From Panulirus ornatus (lineage: Eukaryota; Arthropoda; Malacostraca; Decapoda; Palinuridae), in contig NC_092226.1 in NCBI RefSeq assembly GCF_036320965.1, forward strand, positions 23,860,502 to 23,924,501: 64,000 nt of DNA, written 5' to 3'. Under the pieces are notes generated by a model that saw only the letters and a program-made list of their open reading frames with translations, was not told the DNA's origin and made no database searches. Made by a program: the position numbers and the translations under genes. Below are positions 43,401 to 54,831 of the stretch, piece by piece. Positions within the stretch are counted from its first letter, which is position 1; each line of letters starts with the position of its first letter.

Positions 43401-43474
43401 ATCCCAAATATTCAAGAGGTACTCCATACTGGGAGGAACAAATTCCCTGCAGATATGAAACAGCTGAAAAATTA

Positions 43475-43981
43475 TTACTGCACCTTTACAACTCCCCCAG
43501 CTTTTAGGAAATCAGATCTTCTGGTGTTGCTTACGTGGGGTACGCGGAATAGAGTGGAGGATATGGCTCTGGCCAACGCGTTTATCCGACTGCAGGGATA
43601 AATTTTGGTGTTTTGAAATTGATCAGCGGGAAACAAGTGACAAATAGCAAGAAATATATGTAAAAGCAACGTTCTAGCACTGCTGAACTGCATCCTCATT
43701 CTGAGATGATGCACATTTCCGAATTTAAAGAGATAGGGTTCAGTGCGGGAAAGAAAACGAACATCAGAGTGAATCACACAGAAGAGATCACTAGTAGATT
43801 TTACACCACGAAAGCCGTATTTATGACCAGAAAGAAAGGAATGGAATTCGAAGTGCTTGATGAAGTGAGAGTTTAAGAAGGATTTCAAAGAATCTGGAGA
43901 CAGCAGAAGTGAGAGAAATGAAGCAATAGTAAGAGGTGTTAGAAAAGTCTTCTTTTTTAGGGATGGGCTGCACCAAGGCAT
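43475..43981 (-). pseudogene. Jockey-like LINE RT fragment
   Basis: The open frame of 168 codons contains PDSLKSFLNSHFIKHFEF, then HSFLSGHKYGFRGVKSTSDL at residues about 30-66. This parallels the Jockey-clade RT start, where NSHFIKHLES is followed by LLSDHQYGFRKxRSTGDLL. After residue 70 (below about 43775) the frame stays open but no longer resembles RT, so either a frameshift or a junction with other sequence lies there. Catalytic motifs are absent. Confidence 0.65.
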
Positions 43982-44177
43982 GCTTCTAAGACGAAGGGAA
44001 AAGTTAGATTTGTTACCATAATCATGATATTTATATTGGGTTCTGGTACAACAGGTTTAGATAAGTCACTGCCTACAAACATTTTCATCCTTAATCATCT
44101 CTTATGAAGCTCATTTCTAAGAGAAATTATTAGGAGTGGTGAAACACTGTGTCGTAACCATTGGTTCAAATACAACC

Positions 44178-44345
44178 TCAGTGTTTTAGCGTTTAGCGTT
44201 TCTGACCGTGACGCATTCACGGGCCGCCCAGGGTCGAGCAAATAGGTTCGAAACTTGACTGCGACAGTCGGTCCACAGTCAACCTAGCTATTCATCCACC
44301 CTTAGGGGTTGGTCCATAGAGTGGCTACCTGGTTCAGCCTACGCC
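44178..44345 (+). mobile_element. tRNA-derived SINE, copy 1
   Basis: A box-B-like GGTTCGAAAC lies at 44245-44254, preceded by a box-A-like TTAGCGTTTAGCG near 44188. The body contains GGGCCGCCCAGGGTCGAGCA and GTCGGTCCACAGTCAACC, then CTATTCATCCACCC and GGCTACCTGGTTCAGCC. The body matches the copy at 52718 in order and spacing. Confidence 0.75.
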
Positions 44346-44469
44346 TCGATTAGAACTTCAGTTGCTCATGCCTTATTAGCTAGCAATGAAAAAAAAATCA
44401 CGTTGCATACTATACTCCAGACGTAACAGAGATATGTAACAATAGCTAAGAACTGCAGAAAGTATGATG

Positions 44470-44580
44470 ACACAGTTTGTGAATAGCGCGGTCGCCTGGC
44501 AAGTAAGATGGCCCGAATTCGATTCCTTCGTGGGACGAGACTATCAGCAGATAACTTTTCCACCTATGATTACCTGATGG
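44470..44580 (+). mobile_element. Second tRNA-like promoter unit, probable SINE fragment
   Basis: AATAGCGCGGTCGCCTGG resembles box A and the anticodon arm region, and CGAATTCGATTCC (44514-44526) resembles a box B and T-loop. The spacing of about 40 bases fits a tRNA. The acceptor stem is not formed, so it is not a functional tRNA. Confidence 0.45.
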
Positions 44581-44584
44581 GTGA

Positions 44585-44935
44585 GTGGCGGAGCGCTCTT
44601 CCCAGGCGCACTGTCCTGGCACTACATGGTACAGTTACCTGGGGCGGAGTGTAGCGGAGTGAGGAGGGTTGAGGGAGCAGGAAGGAGACAGTAATGAACC
44701 AACAGTTAGTTTCTGGTTTTCGCTGATCTTGTCGTTTGGTCTTTATCTTACGATCGTCAAGTACCAGCCTGACGACATTTCCTACATTGTCGAGGCGCAA
44801 GACACCGTTAAGAAGCCTTGTCTAGCTTCATCTCCCTCCCCTTACTGTACTGATTCTTAATTACACAAAAAGCATTTAGGTACAGATTTTTTTTCTTCAC
44901 ATTAGCTTATATATATATTTTCTTTTGCTGGAATT
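44585..44935. other. Non-coding stretch
   Basis: Nothing recognised. Confidence 0.4.
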
Positions 44936-44939
44936 CTTA

Positions 44940-45175
44940 TTCATTCGTGACAGACACACTCGCACAACCCGCGACATACTCGAGCCGATAACACATTCAC
45001 ACAACCTATTCACGTTCATGACTGTAACACAGTCATACACACCCAGACACATTCGAGACTGTAACACTTGCGAAACTCCGAACACACCAGGAACTGCAAC
45101 TCGTTCACGCAGCTTCCAACACACTCGGGACTATAACGCACCCATACAACACCTCCCATCTCCTAACGCACTCGT
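44940..45175. repeat. Degenerate minisatellite, period about 30 bp
   Basis: CACATTCGAGACTGTAACAC, ACACTCGCACAACCCGCGAC, ACACCAGGAACTGCAAC and ACACTCGGGACTATAAC units recur about eight times. Confidence 0.65.
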
Positions 45176-45304
45176 TCAAAAGATTACCGTCTCCGAAGTT
45201 CATCACAGCATTGAACATGCCTGACATCATGTTCTTAGCTCCCTTGCACCCACGCCACCTGTAGCTGCGTTGAACCTATCTATCTACAGTGTTTAATCTG
45301 TGAT

Positions 45305-45475
45305 ATCTGCTACGTTAAACACGTTGTCTCATCAGTGGAGATAACATATCCACATATAAAACACGTTGAGCTTCGTTAAACATATGACACGTTGAGCTTC
45401 GTTACACATATAGCACATTTAGCCTCGTTACACATATAACGCGTTTAGCCTCCTTACATACACCCATAAGATCCT
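45305..45475. repeat. Minisatellite with core GTTGAGCTTCGTTACACATA
   Basis: About five units of 28-30 bases share CACGTTGAGCTTCGTTA and ACATATA, becoming diverged toward 45470. Confidence 0.7.
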
Positions 45476-45825
45476 TCTAGACATTAAGCACACGTCGCTA
45501 TTTAAAGAGAGAGAGAGAAAAAGGGTTGGTGGGTTGGGAGGTGGACGAATAATTAGGTGAGCTGCGTATCCGAATTGGTAAGATAAACATTAGAGGTAAC
45601 TGTACAAAAGAGGTCTGGCACAATATGTGGAGATGTCGGCCAGAGATCACGCAGCGCCGGGCCTACTGTATAATTTACTCGGCCACGGACGAATTAGCCC
45701 AGAATCAGTCAGCCATTCTGGATTCGTGCGCGACTCCGTGATTGAGGAGAAATTTGAGGGTGGATAATGTACAGGTATGTCTGGGGCAGTGATGGCTAGG
45801 GAGACACGGGAGGCGAGGCTGTCTA

Positions 45826-45843
45826 GTTTCTTCTTCTTCTTCT

Positions 45844-45913
<70 letters not shown>
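45826..45913. repeat. Compound microsatellite (TTC)n-(TC)n
   Basis: About seven TTC units run into about 33 TC units. Confidence 0.96.
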
Positions 45914-45914
<1 letters not shown>

Positions 45915-45917
<3 letters not shown>

Positions 45918-46372
45918 ATTTTTGACTAGCAACTTGAAATTGGTGTGGAGGTGAGGGGAATCTGGGACTCGCACTGCAGCGTTTAAACTGGATCTCGTTC
46001 TGGGTTGAAGGGATTAGGAATATATATATTAAGGGGTTTTCTTGGGTTTACTGTCACTTGAGGAGATTAAGAGGGTGGGAGCTGTTACATGGCCCTTTTT
46101 TATGTTGTTTTCTTAGTAAATTTGCTGTATGAGTTTTGTAAAGGACCCACGCATGACTTCAGCAGTGTAGTTGCGCACTGGTACATGATCTGCAGACTGT
46201 CATCTTTCTGAAAGTCATTTTGAGTTAGGCGGAGAGTGTCAAGGGACCCTATTACTTCACAGAGGTGTGAGGTTTTACTATTAAGCGTGACGGTACGATC
46301 TATGCGGGGTCAAGCCTTGATAACCAATGGGTGAAGACCTCGCCACATGACATACTCTGATGTGTTCCGAAA
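45915..46372. other. Non-coding stretch
   Basis: Contains one possible lone unit of the 21-bp satellite at 46285-46305 (GTGACGGTACGATCTATGC). Otherwise nothing recognised. Confidence 0.35.
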
Positions 46373-46375
46373 TCT

Positions 46376-46545
46376 CGTTTCGTACCTCCTCAGCCGCTCC
46401 TGCGTTTCGTACCTCCTCAGCCGCTCCTGTGCTTCGTACCTCCTCAGCCGCTCCTGTGTTTCGTACCTCCTCAGACTCTCCTGCGTTTCGTACCTCCTCA
46501 GCCGCTCCTGTGTTTCGTACCTCCTCAGCCGCTCCTGTGGGACGT
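46376..46545. repeat. 27-bp minisatellite, about 6 units
   Basis: The unit is GTTTCGTACCTCCTCAGCCG followed by CTCCTGC or CTCCTGT. Exact 27-base spacing keeps frames open (SYLLSRSCV nonapeptides). The units differ at only a few sites, so this is a young array. Confidence 0.95.
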
Positions 46546-46726
46546 GACGTTATCTCATGTAAAGATTTTTCGCATGACTGTTATCAGACAGGCGGTACCA
46601 ACTGTGTTGTGTTTGTGTGTATTGAGTGTGAGTTGCAGGTAAACTAGCGGTGACGACGCTGTTACTCGTTAATAATGCAGTGGCGGTCTATGTCAGTGGC
46701 AACACCAGTCCTGTGCCGGGAGAGTC

Positions 46727-46766
46727 ATACACACGCACACATACACAAACACACACACACACATAC

Positions 46767-46831
<65 letters not shown>
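46727..46831. repeat. Compound microsatellite (CA)n-(CATA)n-(GA)n
   Basis: Interrupted CA (46727-46763), two CATA units and about 31 GA units. Confidence 0.95.
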
Positions 46832-46833
<2 letters not shown>

Positions 46834-46834
46834 A

Positions 46835-47325
46835 GCAGCAGCTCCTGGGAAGCGTGACTGGTGAATCACGTGCTGTTTTCAGCGGAGGTATTCCTGAGCC
46901 GAGGGAGAATAATTCGTGTACGAGACGCCCTTGATTGATTGGTTGAGAAGCTCGACATATCGGACGTGGCCCAGACATCAGGGAACAGGTAAAGAATTAA
47001 CTACACGATCAATAAACCATTCCTGGCCGGCACATAATTCTGAGGCTTGGTTCGTTGCATCTTTTTCTAACTTATCTGGTCTTGCTCCGGGGGCATTTCA
47101 GCTGTCTCCCTGAACAACAGAGGTAAATCTAACTTGTTAAGGTTTCAAGTGGACATAATTATTCACTCCTTGGCCGTCAGGTTGGAACTTTGGGAGTGGC
47201 GTCTTCCGTCCTGCCAAGGGAAGGGGGGGGGGGTTGTGGACGTGGAGTTAAAGGGACACATGTGCCATTAACCATTACACTCTTAGAGCCTTTCTTTATG
47301 GACCGTCTGTCCAGTGCTCACCCGT
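46835..47325. other. Non-coding stretch
   Basis: A G-run lies at 47223-47233. No gene recognised. Confidence 0.35.
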
Positions 47326-47334
47326 ATCACACGT

Positions 47335-47925
47335 GTGATCTTCCTCTTCTTCCCTCGGTTCCTCTCCCCAACATCCCTAGCCACCCCCCCCCCTCCCCAC
47401 CTCGGTTCCCCTCCCCAGCTACCCTCGCCTCTCTCCCTTGGCTCCTCTTCTCAGTGTTTCTCGCCTCTCTCCCCCAGGTCTCTTCCCAGTACCCTCGTCT
47501 CTTCCCCAGCTTCCCTCCCACCACCCCTCACCTCTCTCTACCCTTGACTCCTATCCCCATCAACCCTTGCCCTTCTCTCCGTCTTTCTCCGACCTCCAGT
47601 TCTCTGCCTCACCTGGCCTTCCCTCTCCCCACCCCCCCCCCCCATCCTTCCTGCCTCCCCCTTTACCTGCACTTCTCTTCACCCTTTCTCTCCCCTTCCT
47701 CCCCTTCTCTGGGTACTCCTCCCCACTCCCTTTCTCCCTCTTACTTCCCCTCTCCTACGTGTTAGTTATCCTCTTACCCTCACTTCTCCTCTCCCTTCCT
47801 CTCCCTCACTTTCATCTGCTCCTCTCCAATCTACCATTATTTATCCCTCCCTCATTTCTCTCTTTTCCCGTTCCTTCTTTCCATCTTCTTTTTTAATCCT
47901 TGTGCCACCTCCTCCCCTCCTCACA
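47335..47925. repeat. Polypyrimidine tract (CTCCC-type)
   Basis: About 590 bases dominated by C and T, with CCTCTCCC and CACCTCGG words and a C11 run near 47631. It may derive from a CCTCTCCCTTGG-like tandem repeat. Long proline- and serine-rich ORFs across it are compositional. Confidence 0.75.
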
Positions 47926-48075
47926 CAAATATACCCACATACATACAGACACATGTATACAGACACATGAAGAGAGTAGAGAATACCTCATAACCTTGGT
48001 TGGATGTTGACCAGTTGTGCTTCACGTGTTCCTTCCCTACCACTCAAACCTTCGCCCTTCTGTTTGTTCCGTCAG

Positions 48076-48141
48076 GAGCAGCCCGCCATCTCCCGCCCTT
48101 CAACTCGCACCTGGTCCGCTCGGCCTTGTGCCAGCGCCCAG
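48076..48141 (+). other. Candidate internal exon (66 bases), weak
   Basis: The upstream sequence is pyrimidine-rich and ends CTGTTTGTTCCGTCAG just before 48076, and the downstream edge is CAG followed by GTGATG. Both fit splice consensus. The segment is GC-rich compared with its flanks. One frame reads ARHLPPFNSHLVRSALCQRP, and all three frames are open. Without neighbouring exons this may be chance. Confidence 0.15.
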
Positions 48142-48289
48142 GTGATGTACGTCATGCCACACATTGCGCAGTTTGTCACTGTAATCGCACGGAGATTCGC
48201 GAGTTATACAGCGGCTGAACCAACGCCAGGCGCTGTACTTCGGGTAGACTCTACAACTCTCCTTGTCTAGCTGTTGCTGGTCTATAAAG

Positions 48290-48530
48290 ACATTGTTTCG
48301 TAAGGAACTCTGTTTCGTAAACTTACTGTTTCATAAGCTTGCTGTTTCGGAAAGATATCGTTTCAGAAACGTGGTTTCATAACGTTCTCTTTTATAAGCC
48401 TAGTTTCATAATGTACTGTTTTATAAACGTGATTTTGTAACGTAGTTTCGTAAATGTAGTGTTTTGTATACGTACTGTTTCAGAGACGTAGTTTTCATAA
48501 ATGTGCTGTTTCATATGAATAATGTTTCAT
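48290..48530. repeat. Degenerate minisatellite with core TGTTTCATAAACGTA
   Basis: About thirteen units of 15-20 bases built on ACTGTTTCGTAAACT, CTGTTTCATAAGC and GTAGTTTCGTAAATG. Confidence 0.7.
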
Positions 48531-48534
48531 AAGT

Positions 48535-49280
48535 CTCTCAATTTGCCGTCGCTAGTTTACTGTATGATATAAAGGAGTGAACTCTTTATTCTTATCATAT
48601 CTGAAGCGTAAGCGAGGTCTCCAATGCTTCGTAGAACATCTCAAGATTGGCATTATTGTACAGTCAGTACGGTGATTCAAGGAAACCACCTTGTTATTTT
48701 CTCACGTTCAGTTTGTTGGTTGATAGTTACATGAACGTAAAGACTCCATTCGAATTTCTTTTTCTTTTTTGATATCCTCCCACTAGCAAATGCTAGACAC
48801 AGGGCGCTCTAAGTTCCTGGATCAATATATCAGTTTCTTGTTGTCTGATAAACCTACGTAGAGACGAAAAGAAGATAATCACTAAGATCTCAAGAATAAC
48901 CTATAATGATCGTATCTCAAGAGATTGTTTCTCTGGATAATGGAAGACAGAGGCTGTGTCCAAGAAGTGATGGCAGAAGCCCAGAACTAGTAACAGTGAA
49001 CCCCTCATCTACGACCATCATCATCACACACCCCTGTGTATACCAGATCACTGGGGATGACAGTGACAACCTTCACTACATCCAAACGTCCACACTAATG
49101 ACTGTAGTAACCTCGGGTACGTGCACACGCATGACGGCAGCCATCCGGGCCACGAGCGGACCGTCCTGACGTACAGAACGGTCGACCGCCATCATTCAGG
49201 GGAGTTAGTCGACATTGCTCGACCACAATCACCAGATCGTCATGCCTCCAGGGTTCATGTCTTGAGGCTTCTGAGTGTGG
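48535..49280. other. Non-coding stretch
   Basis: Nothing recognised. Confidence 0.4.
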
Positions 49281-49284
49281 TGGT

Positions 49285-49515
49285 CGTATTGTCGTACTCG
49301 AGGATTTTGCGCCTTCATGCCCAAAATTCGATTCTTCGTGCTGAAGGATCGTATAGTCGTACTGAAAGGTCGTATAATCGTATTGAAGGGTCGTAACTTC
49401 GTGTTCAAGGATCGTCCCGACGTACTCAAGGGTCGTACCATCGTGACAAAGGGTCGCAACGTCGTGTTCAAGGGTCGGTCCTTCGAGCTTAAGGGTCGTC
49501 TAGACGTTCTTAGGG
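49285..49515. repeat. 21-bp satellite, locus 3 (opposite orientation)
   Basis: At least eight consecutive 21-base units start AAGGGTCGTACCATCGTGAC or variants, with more diverged units at the left from 49285. This is the reverse complement of the locus-2 unit. Frames are open on both strands (for example 49275-49781 plus, 49229-49471 minus) because the period is divisible by three. Confidence 0.95.
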
Positions 49516-49519
49516 GGTT

Positions 49520-50650
49520 GATGTCCCAGTTGGAGGTATCAGCAACAGCAGAGCCGGGGTGGTGTAGCGGGATGGTAGCCAGGTTCTGCCGTGCTTACAA
49601 GGACTGTTACATGACAGACGGTCGCCGGCGGCACCGTGGTCAGTGTGCCGGCCAGAGTCCCTCGCAGATTCGTCTCTTTTCCCCCAGTCGTGAAAATGTG
49701 AGGTTTTCAAGTGTTAGCTCAAAGTCTTTCCAGCTCTGTATCTACCTCATATATGGTAACTGGTCCTTCGTAATGAGGTAGAAAAGAATAAATACAAAAA
49801 TGATAAAAGTGATTTTACAAGTGAGGGAGAAGGCCACAGGTATATCTGCTGGTGAAATGAGTTTTCGAGGAACCAGCAGTGAAAGTCACTGAAGGAACAG
49901 TGATCTCCGTCTCCTACGTCGAAAGATCACCCTCTCCACCTGCAGGTCCATGGCATTACCCTCCTCCTCTTCCCCCTCCTCCCGCCCCACCTTCTGACCA
50001 GGATTCCCTAACCTCCACCAGCCTCCCACAACCCCCCAACCCCTCCCGCTTCTCTCACAACCTCGCTCACTTTAGTCATTTATATAATCCGTTAATCACT
50101 TCCCGTAGCGCGCGTCCCTACTTATCCTACCCATTTCCCCATCCATAACCCACTTTCTCGACATCCTTTCTTCCTTTATTCATTTCCCATCTATATCCAT
50201 TTCTCTCTCTACCTTTTCCCACTCTCTCCCTTCATATTGTTTCACCCTCTATCTCCAGTTGTTACCCTTCCCTCGCCCTGCCGTGTTTGCAATCACTGGC
50301 GACAATAACAGCGCTGCTCTCGTGAGCCAAGGACCACCTCCATCACGGGACGTGTAAGAGAGCCATCCTCCCCCTGGCCGCCACCAAAAACACCTACATG
50401 ATTTAGTGTTGTCGCGGGGCCTCTTTCGTGGCTGGCGTGCATGACGGGCCACGATACCTGGTGTGATTCCCAGAGAGCTGTATGATCTTCCAGCTGTGGA
50501 ATCACATGATTTTGCTTTATTGAATCCTTAGACGTGTGTGTTATTGCATGTCTCCCCCTCCCCAATCCCCTCCTCCTCTTCGATTTATCAGATAAGAAAG
50601 TTGGTCATAACTGTTTCGTGATGGTGTGACCTGTCGCCAGAATCTCCTTT
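49520..50650. other. Non-coding stretch, pyrimidine-rich at 49920-50280
   Basis: CTCCTCC and CCCACC words dominate 49920-50280. ORFs at 49879-50148 and 50293-50565 (minus) have no recognised domain. Confidence 0.35.
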
Positions 50651-50654
50651 GGTA

Positions 50655-50935
50655 AAAGTGAAGTTGGTCAGGGATTCTCTGGGACTACCTGAGGGAGGCT
50701 AAGTGTGTCAGAAATTCTTAGAGACTCCCTAGGTGAGGTTGAAGTTGTCAGGGACGTGTGGCAAGCTTGTGAGGTTTCCTGGGGGAAGCTGGGGTTATCA
50801 GGAATACTGTGGCTTGCCTTAGAGGTTCCCTGAGCAAGATTGAGGCTGCTGGGATCATGTAACTTGCCTTAGGGACTCCCTGGGCGAGGCTGAGATTGCC
50901 AGGGATCCTGTGACTTGCCTGGTGTAACCTTTTGG
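50655..50935. repeat. Minisatellite, period about 54-60 bp
   Basis: Five units share GACTCCCTGGGCGAGGCTGA, GATTGCCAGGGATCC and TGTGACTTGCCT. The last two (about 50850-50925) are best conserved. Confidence 0.75.
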
Positions 50936-50989
50936 CAGGAGATACGAATATCCCTCCTGGCCCTTGAGTTGATTGGAAGGTGTCCGTCC

Positions 50990-51730
50990 TTACGGTTGGG
51001 ATTGAAGGGGACGGAATGAGTACTTTGAGGAGTTGTTGATTGTGTGTGATGACATTGACTTCGATGGCAGAAGTAGGAATTTTGGGTCGGGAGGTATGCG
51101 AAGTGAAAGAGTTATGGCTAGTGGTTTTGTGAAGAGAGAGGAGGTGGCGAAAGCCTTGCGTAAGATGAAATGTGGCAAGGCGACTGGAGCGGATGGTACT
51201 GTGGTTAAATTCCTTAAGAAAGCGGGTGATTGTGCCGCTAATTTGTTAGTTAGGATTTCATTGAGGTGAGGTACCTGAGAATTGTCGGAATACCCGTGCA
51301 TTGCTACTGTGTAATGACATGGGGAATGAATGTGAATGTTCGAAACACAGAAATGTTTGTTGTGAGTATTTTGAAAGCTTTATGGGAGAGTGCAGAGTGA
51401 GAGCGTAGAGTCATATACAGAGCATTAGAGTGCGAAGGAACGATGTGATCTCAATAGTTATAAAGGAGGTGTGGATCAGATGTTTGTTTTAAAGAGCACA
51501 TGTGAGAAATGTTTAGAGAAACGGAGGGATTTGTATGTATCATTTATAGATCTAGAAAAACATATGATAGGGCTGATACAGATGCTTTGTAGAAGGTGTG
51601 GGGGGAAAGCTGCCAGAAGCAGTGAAAAATTTTTATCAAGGCGGTTGTGCGAGGAGGGAGGAGGTGGTTCTGCGGCTTGGCAGAGGTGTGTGATATCACC
51701 ATGGCTGTTCAATCTGTTTATTAAGCAGGT
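50990..51730 (+). pseudogene. Decayed LINE (family A): RT N-terminal and central part
   Basis: At 51120-51270 the frame reads VKREEVAKALRKMKCGKATG and then ADGTVVKFLKKAGD, the N-terminal RT block in which EVxKALRKMKxGKAxGxDG is typical. At 51471-51600 it reads VDQMFVLKSTCEKCLEKRRD and LYVSFIDLEK, matching VDQVFALKNVCEKYLEKQMDLYVAFMDLEK of the intact copy. Near 51685 RCVISPWLFNLFI matches GCVMSPWLFNLFMD. A frameshift follows DLEK, stops separate the first two blocks, and the FADD block is lost where the copy runs into a tandem repeat at 51730. Confidence 0.82.
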
Positions 51731-51734
51731 GCTA

Positions 51735-51945
51735 AGGCTGACGTTCAACTGGCGCCGAAGCTCACCTGCAACAGATGATGAGGGTGACTTGCAACAGGCA
51801 CTGAGGCTGACATGCAGCAGGTACTGAAATTGATGTAAGGCAGATATTGAAGTCTGACTTGTACCAGATACTGAGGTTAAGGTGCAGCAAATACTGAGGA
51901 TGACGTTCTATAGGTACTGAGGTTAATGTGCAGCAGTTCTGTGAA
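51735..51945. repeat. Minisatellite, period about 26 bp, interrupting the LINE
   Basis: About eight units built on CAGGTACTGAGGCTGACATG and variants (CAGATACTGAGGTTAAGGTG, TAGGTACTGAGGTTAATGTG). It begins exactly where the LINE reading frame stops matching. Confidence 0.75.
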
Positions 51946-51949
51946 TGAG

Positions 51950-52715
51950 TCTAGAACCTAGATTCTTAGCTTTTAGTTACAGTGACTTAGAATTCCAGCT
52001 CTTGATAGTTAATCAAACGGTATTTCAAAGATCTGAACTTTAAGCAAACAAGGTACATGTTCATGAATACTGTAACGGAACGAGAGGAACAAATACAGAA
52101 CAGTTACAGAAATTTTGACTACTTATGGAGAGGATGGGAAGGACCTGTTAGGCATTCATTATCATACATGGGTTGTGGTTGTTAAAACCTTCCTCATAAG
52201 TGTGTTATTTTGATGAAGACTAACACAAGCTTTGGCTCTGAGGAAATGGTTCATAGGTCATCCTGGTCTCACGTTATCAGTTCGACCTTATCTCGTGATT
52301 CGAGCCACAGTGGCTATTCCAGTATAGGCCCACCAACATTCCCATAGTCTGGCGTTGTCCATATCTGTCATTTACCTAGCCTTTCATACCTCACATTATC
52401 ACTGCTGTTTTGACATGAGTGTATTGCACCAACAGATCTTTTCTTCCTGTTACTAGAATGAAGGTTTTTACTTCTGTACTTTGTCAATCAAGAGTTTGTG
52501 GCGAGTGAAGTTTGACCAGAATGTCGGTGTGTTTTGGATCCACTCACACTTTTATGGCAGTTTGTGTTTGTGTCTCGCTGATGAAAGTCTTGTTGACAAG
52601 TTTCCGCTGAGAAGCTGTCGTGTCTGCCTCACACATGACTTGCTGATGCATTCCGCACCGTACCGTTACCTTATAAATGGGGACTTAGATGAACACCCGC
52701 ACTAACACTCGCACA
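51950..52715. other. Non-coding stretch
   Basis: Nothing recognised. The ORF at 52481-52705 is unassigned. Confidence 0.4.
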
Positions 52716-52717
52716 CC

Positions 52718-52874
52718 CTGTGGTGTAGCGGATACCATTACTGACCGTCACGCACGCATGGGCCGCCTGGGATCAAACTTGCATAGGTTCGAATCACGGT
52801 CGCGGCAGGCGATCCACAGTCCACCTAGCTGTTCATCCTCCCCTATGGGATAGTCGATAAAATGGGTACCTAGG

Positions 52875-52876
<2 letters not shown>
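52718..52876 (+). mobile_element. tRNA-derived SINE, copy 2
   Basis: Box-A-like TGGTGTAGCGGATA lies at 52721-52734 and box B GGTTCGAATC at 52786-52795. The body GGGCCGCCTGGGATCAAACT, GGCGATCCACAGTCCACCTA, GCTGTTCATCCTCCCC and ATGGGTACCTAGG corresponds to the copy at 44178. The 3' end enters (GT)n. Confidence 0.85.

Positions 52877-52912
<36 letters not shown>
52877..52912. repeat. (GT)n microsatellite at SINE 3' end
   Basis: About 17 GT units directly follow the SINE body. Confidence 0.93.
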
Positions 52913-52913
<1 letters not shown>

Positions 52914-53168
52914 TAAAGCTACAAACTACTAAGTTAAGAGACGAGGCAACACGAGTGTAAAACTCGCCGTAACACACATGCAGTCATCACTTTAAACTGA
53001 CCAAGGACACGAAGAATACTGGCAGTTTACAAAGGTTTAAAAGGCTTAATGGCAAAGTTCAGGGGATGGGGCCCCTTTAGCGAGGAACTCTATCCCCGAC
53101 CTGTACAAATGATTACACTGCGAGTGTAAAACTCTCTCTCTAAAATGCATAGAGTAATCACAAATAGT

Positions 53169-53305
53169 AACCACACACACACACACACACACACATAAAC
53201 ATGGAAACGAATACACCTCATCCTGAGGCTGAGGCATTCCACCGCTTGATCAGGTAATAACATTCCTCCTCTTCCTCCTCCTCCTCCTCCTCCTCCTCCT
53301 CCTCT
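53169..53305. repeat. (CA)n and (CTC)n arrays
   Basis: (CA) at 53172-53194, then after 70 unique bases about thirteen CTC or TCC triplets (53264-53304). Confidence 0.9.
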
Positions 53306-53403
53306 AGGAAGACCGACCGCACCCCAGGTTTCTCTGGGTGTCGTGCACAGTAAAGTTCCGTTTATGGTCGGCAATACAGCCTCTGGTTCCTCTCGCCATC
53401 CAT

Positions 53404-54700
<1,297 letters not shown>

Positions 54701-54705
54701 GATCA

Positions 54706-54800
54706 ATGAGTAGCTGAATGCAGTGGTCACCCTGCTCGTCTTACAAGTGAGAGTTCTCGGGTTCGATCCCAACAAAGGGAGAAACTCCAGGTAGCTTTCC
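54706..54800 (+). mobile_element. tRNA-Val(UAC)-like unit, probable SINE head
   Basis: Box-A-like TAGCTGAATGCAGTGG lies at 54711-54726, an anticodon arm CTCGT-CTTACAA-GTGAG with anticodon TAC near 54735-54751, and a perfect box B GGTTCGATCCC at 54760-54770. The 5' acceptor strand does not pair, and the sequence continues into AACAAAGGGAGAAACTCCAG. It is therefore a tRNA-derived SINE or tRNA pseudogene rather than a working tRNA. Confidence 0.6.
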
Positions 54801-54831
54801 TTTCCCCAGTCGCTTTCCTTCACTACGAGAG

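Noticed and set aside
44470..44580. Functional tRNA gene
   Set aside because: Box-like words are present, but the acceptor and anticodon stems do not pair properly. Listed as a SINE-like fragment instead.
47190..47896. Proline- and serine-rich ORFs of 191 and 152 codons
   Set aside because: Direct product of the polypyrimidine tract, with similar open frames in more than one phase.
49556..49640. tRNA or SINE promoter (GGTGGTGTAGCGGGATGGTA)
   Set aside because: Box-A-like only. No box B at the right distance and no cloverleaf.
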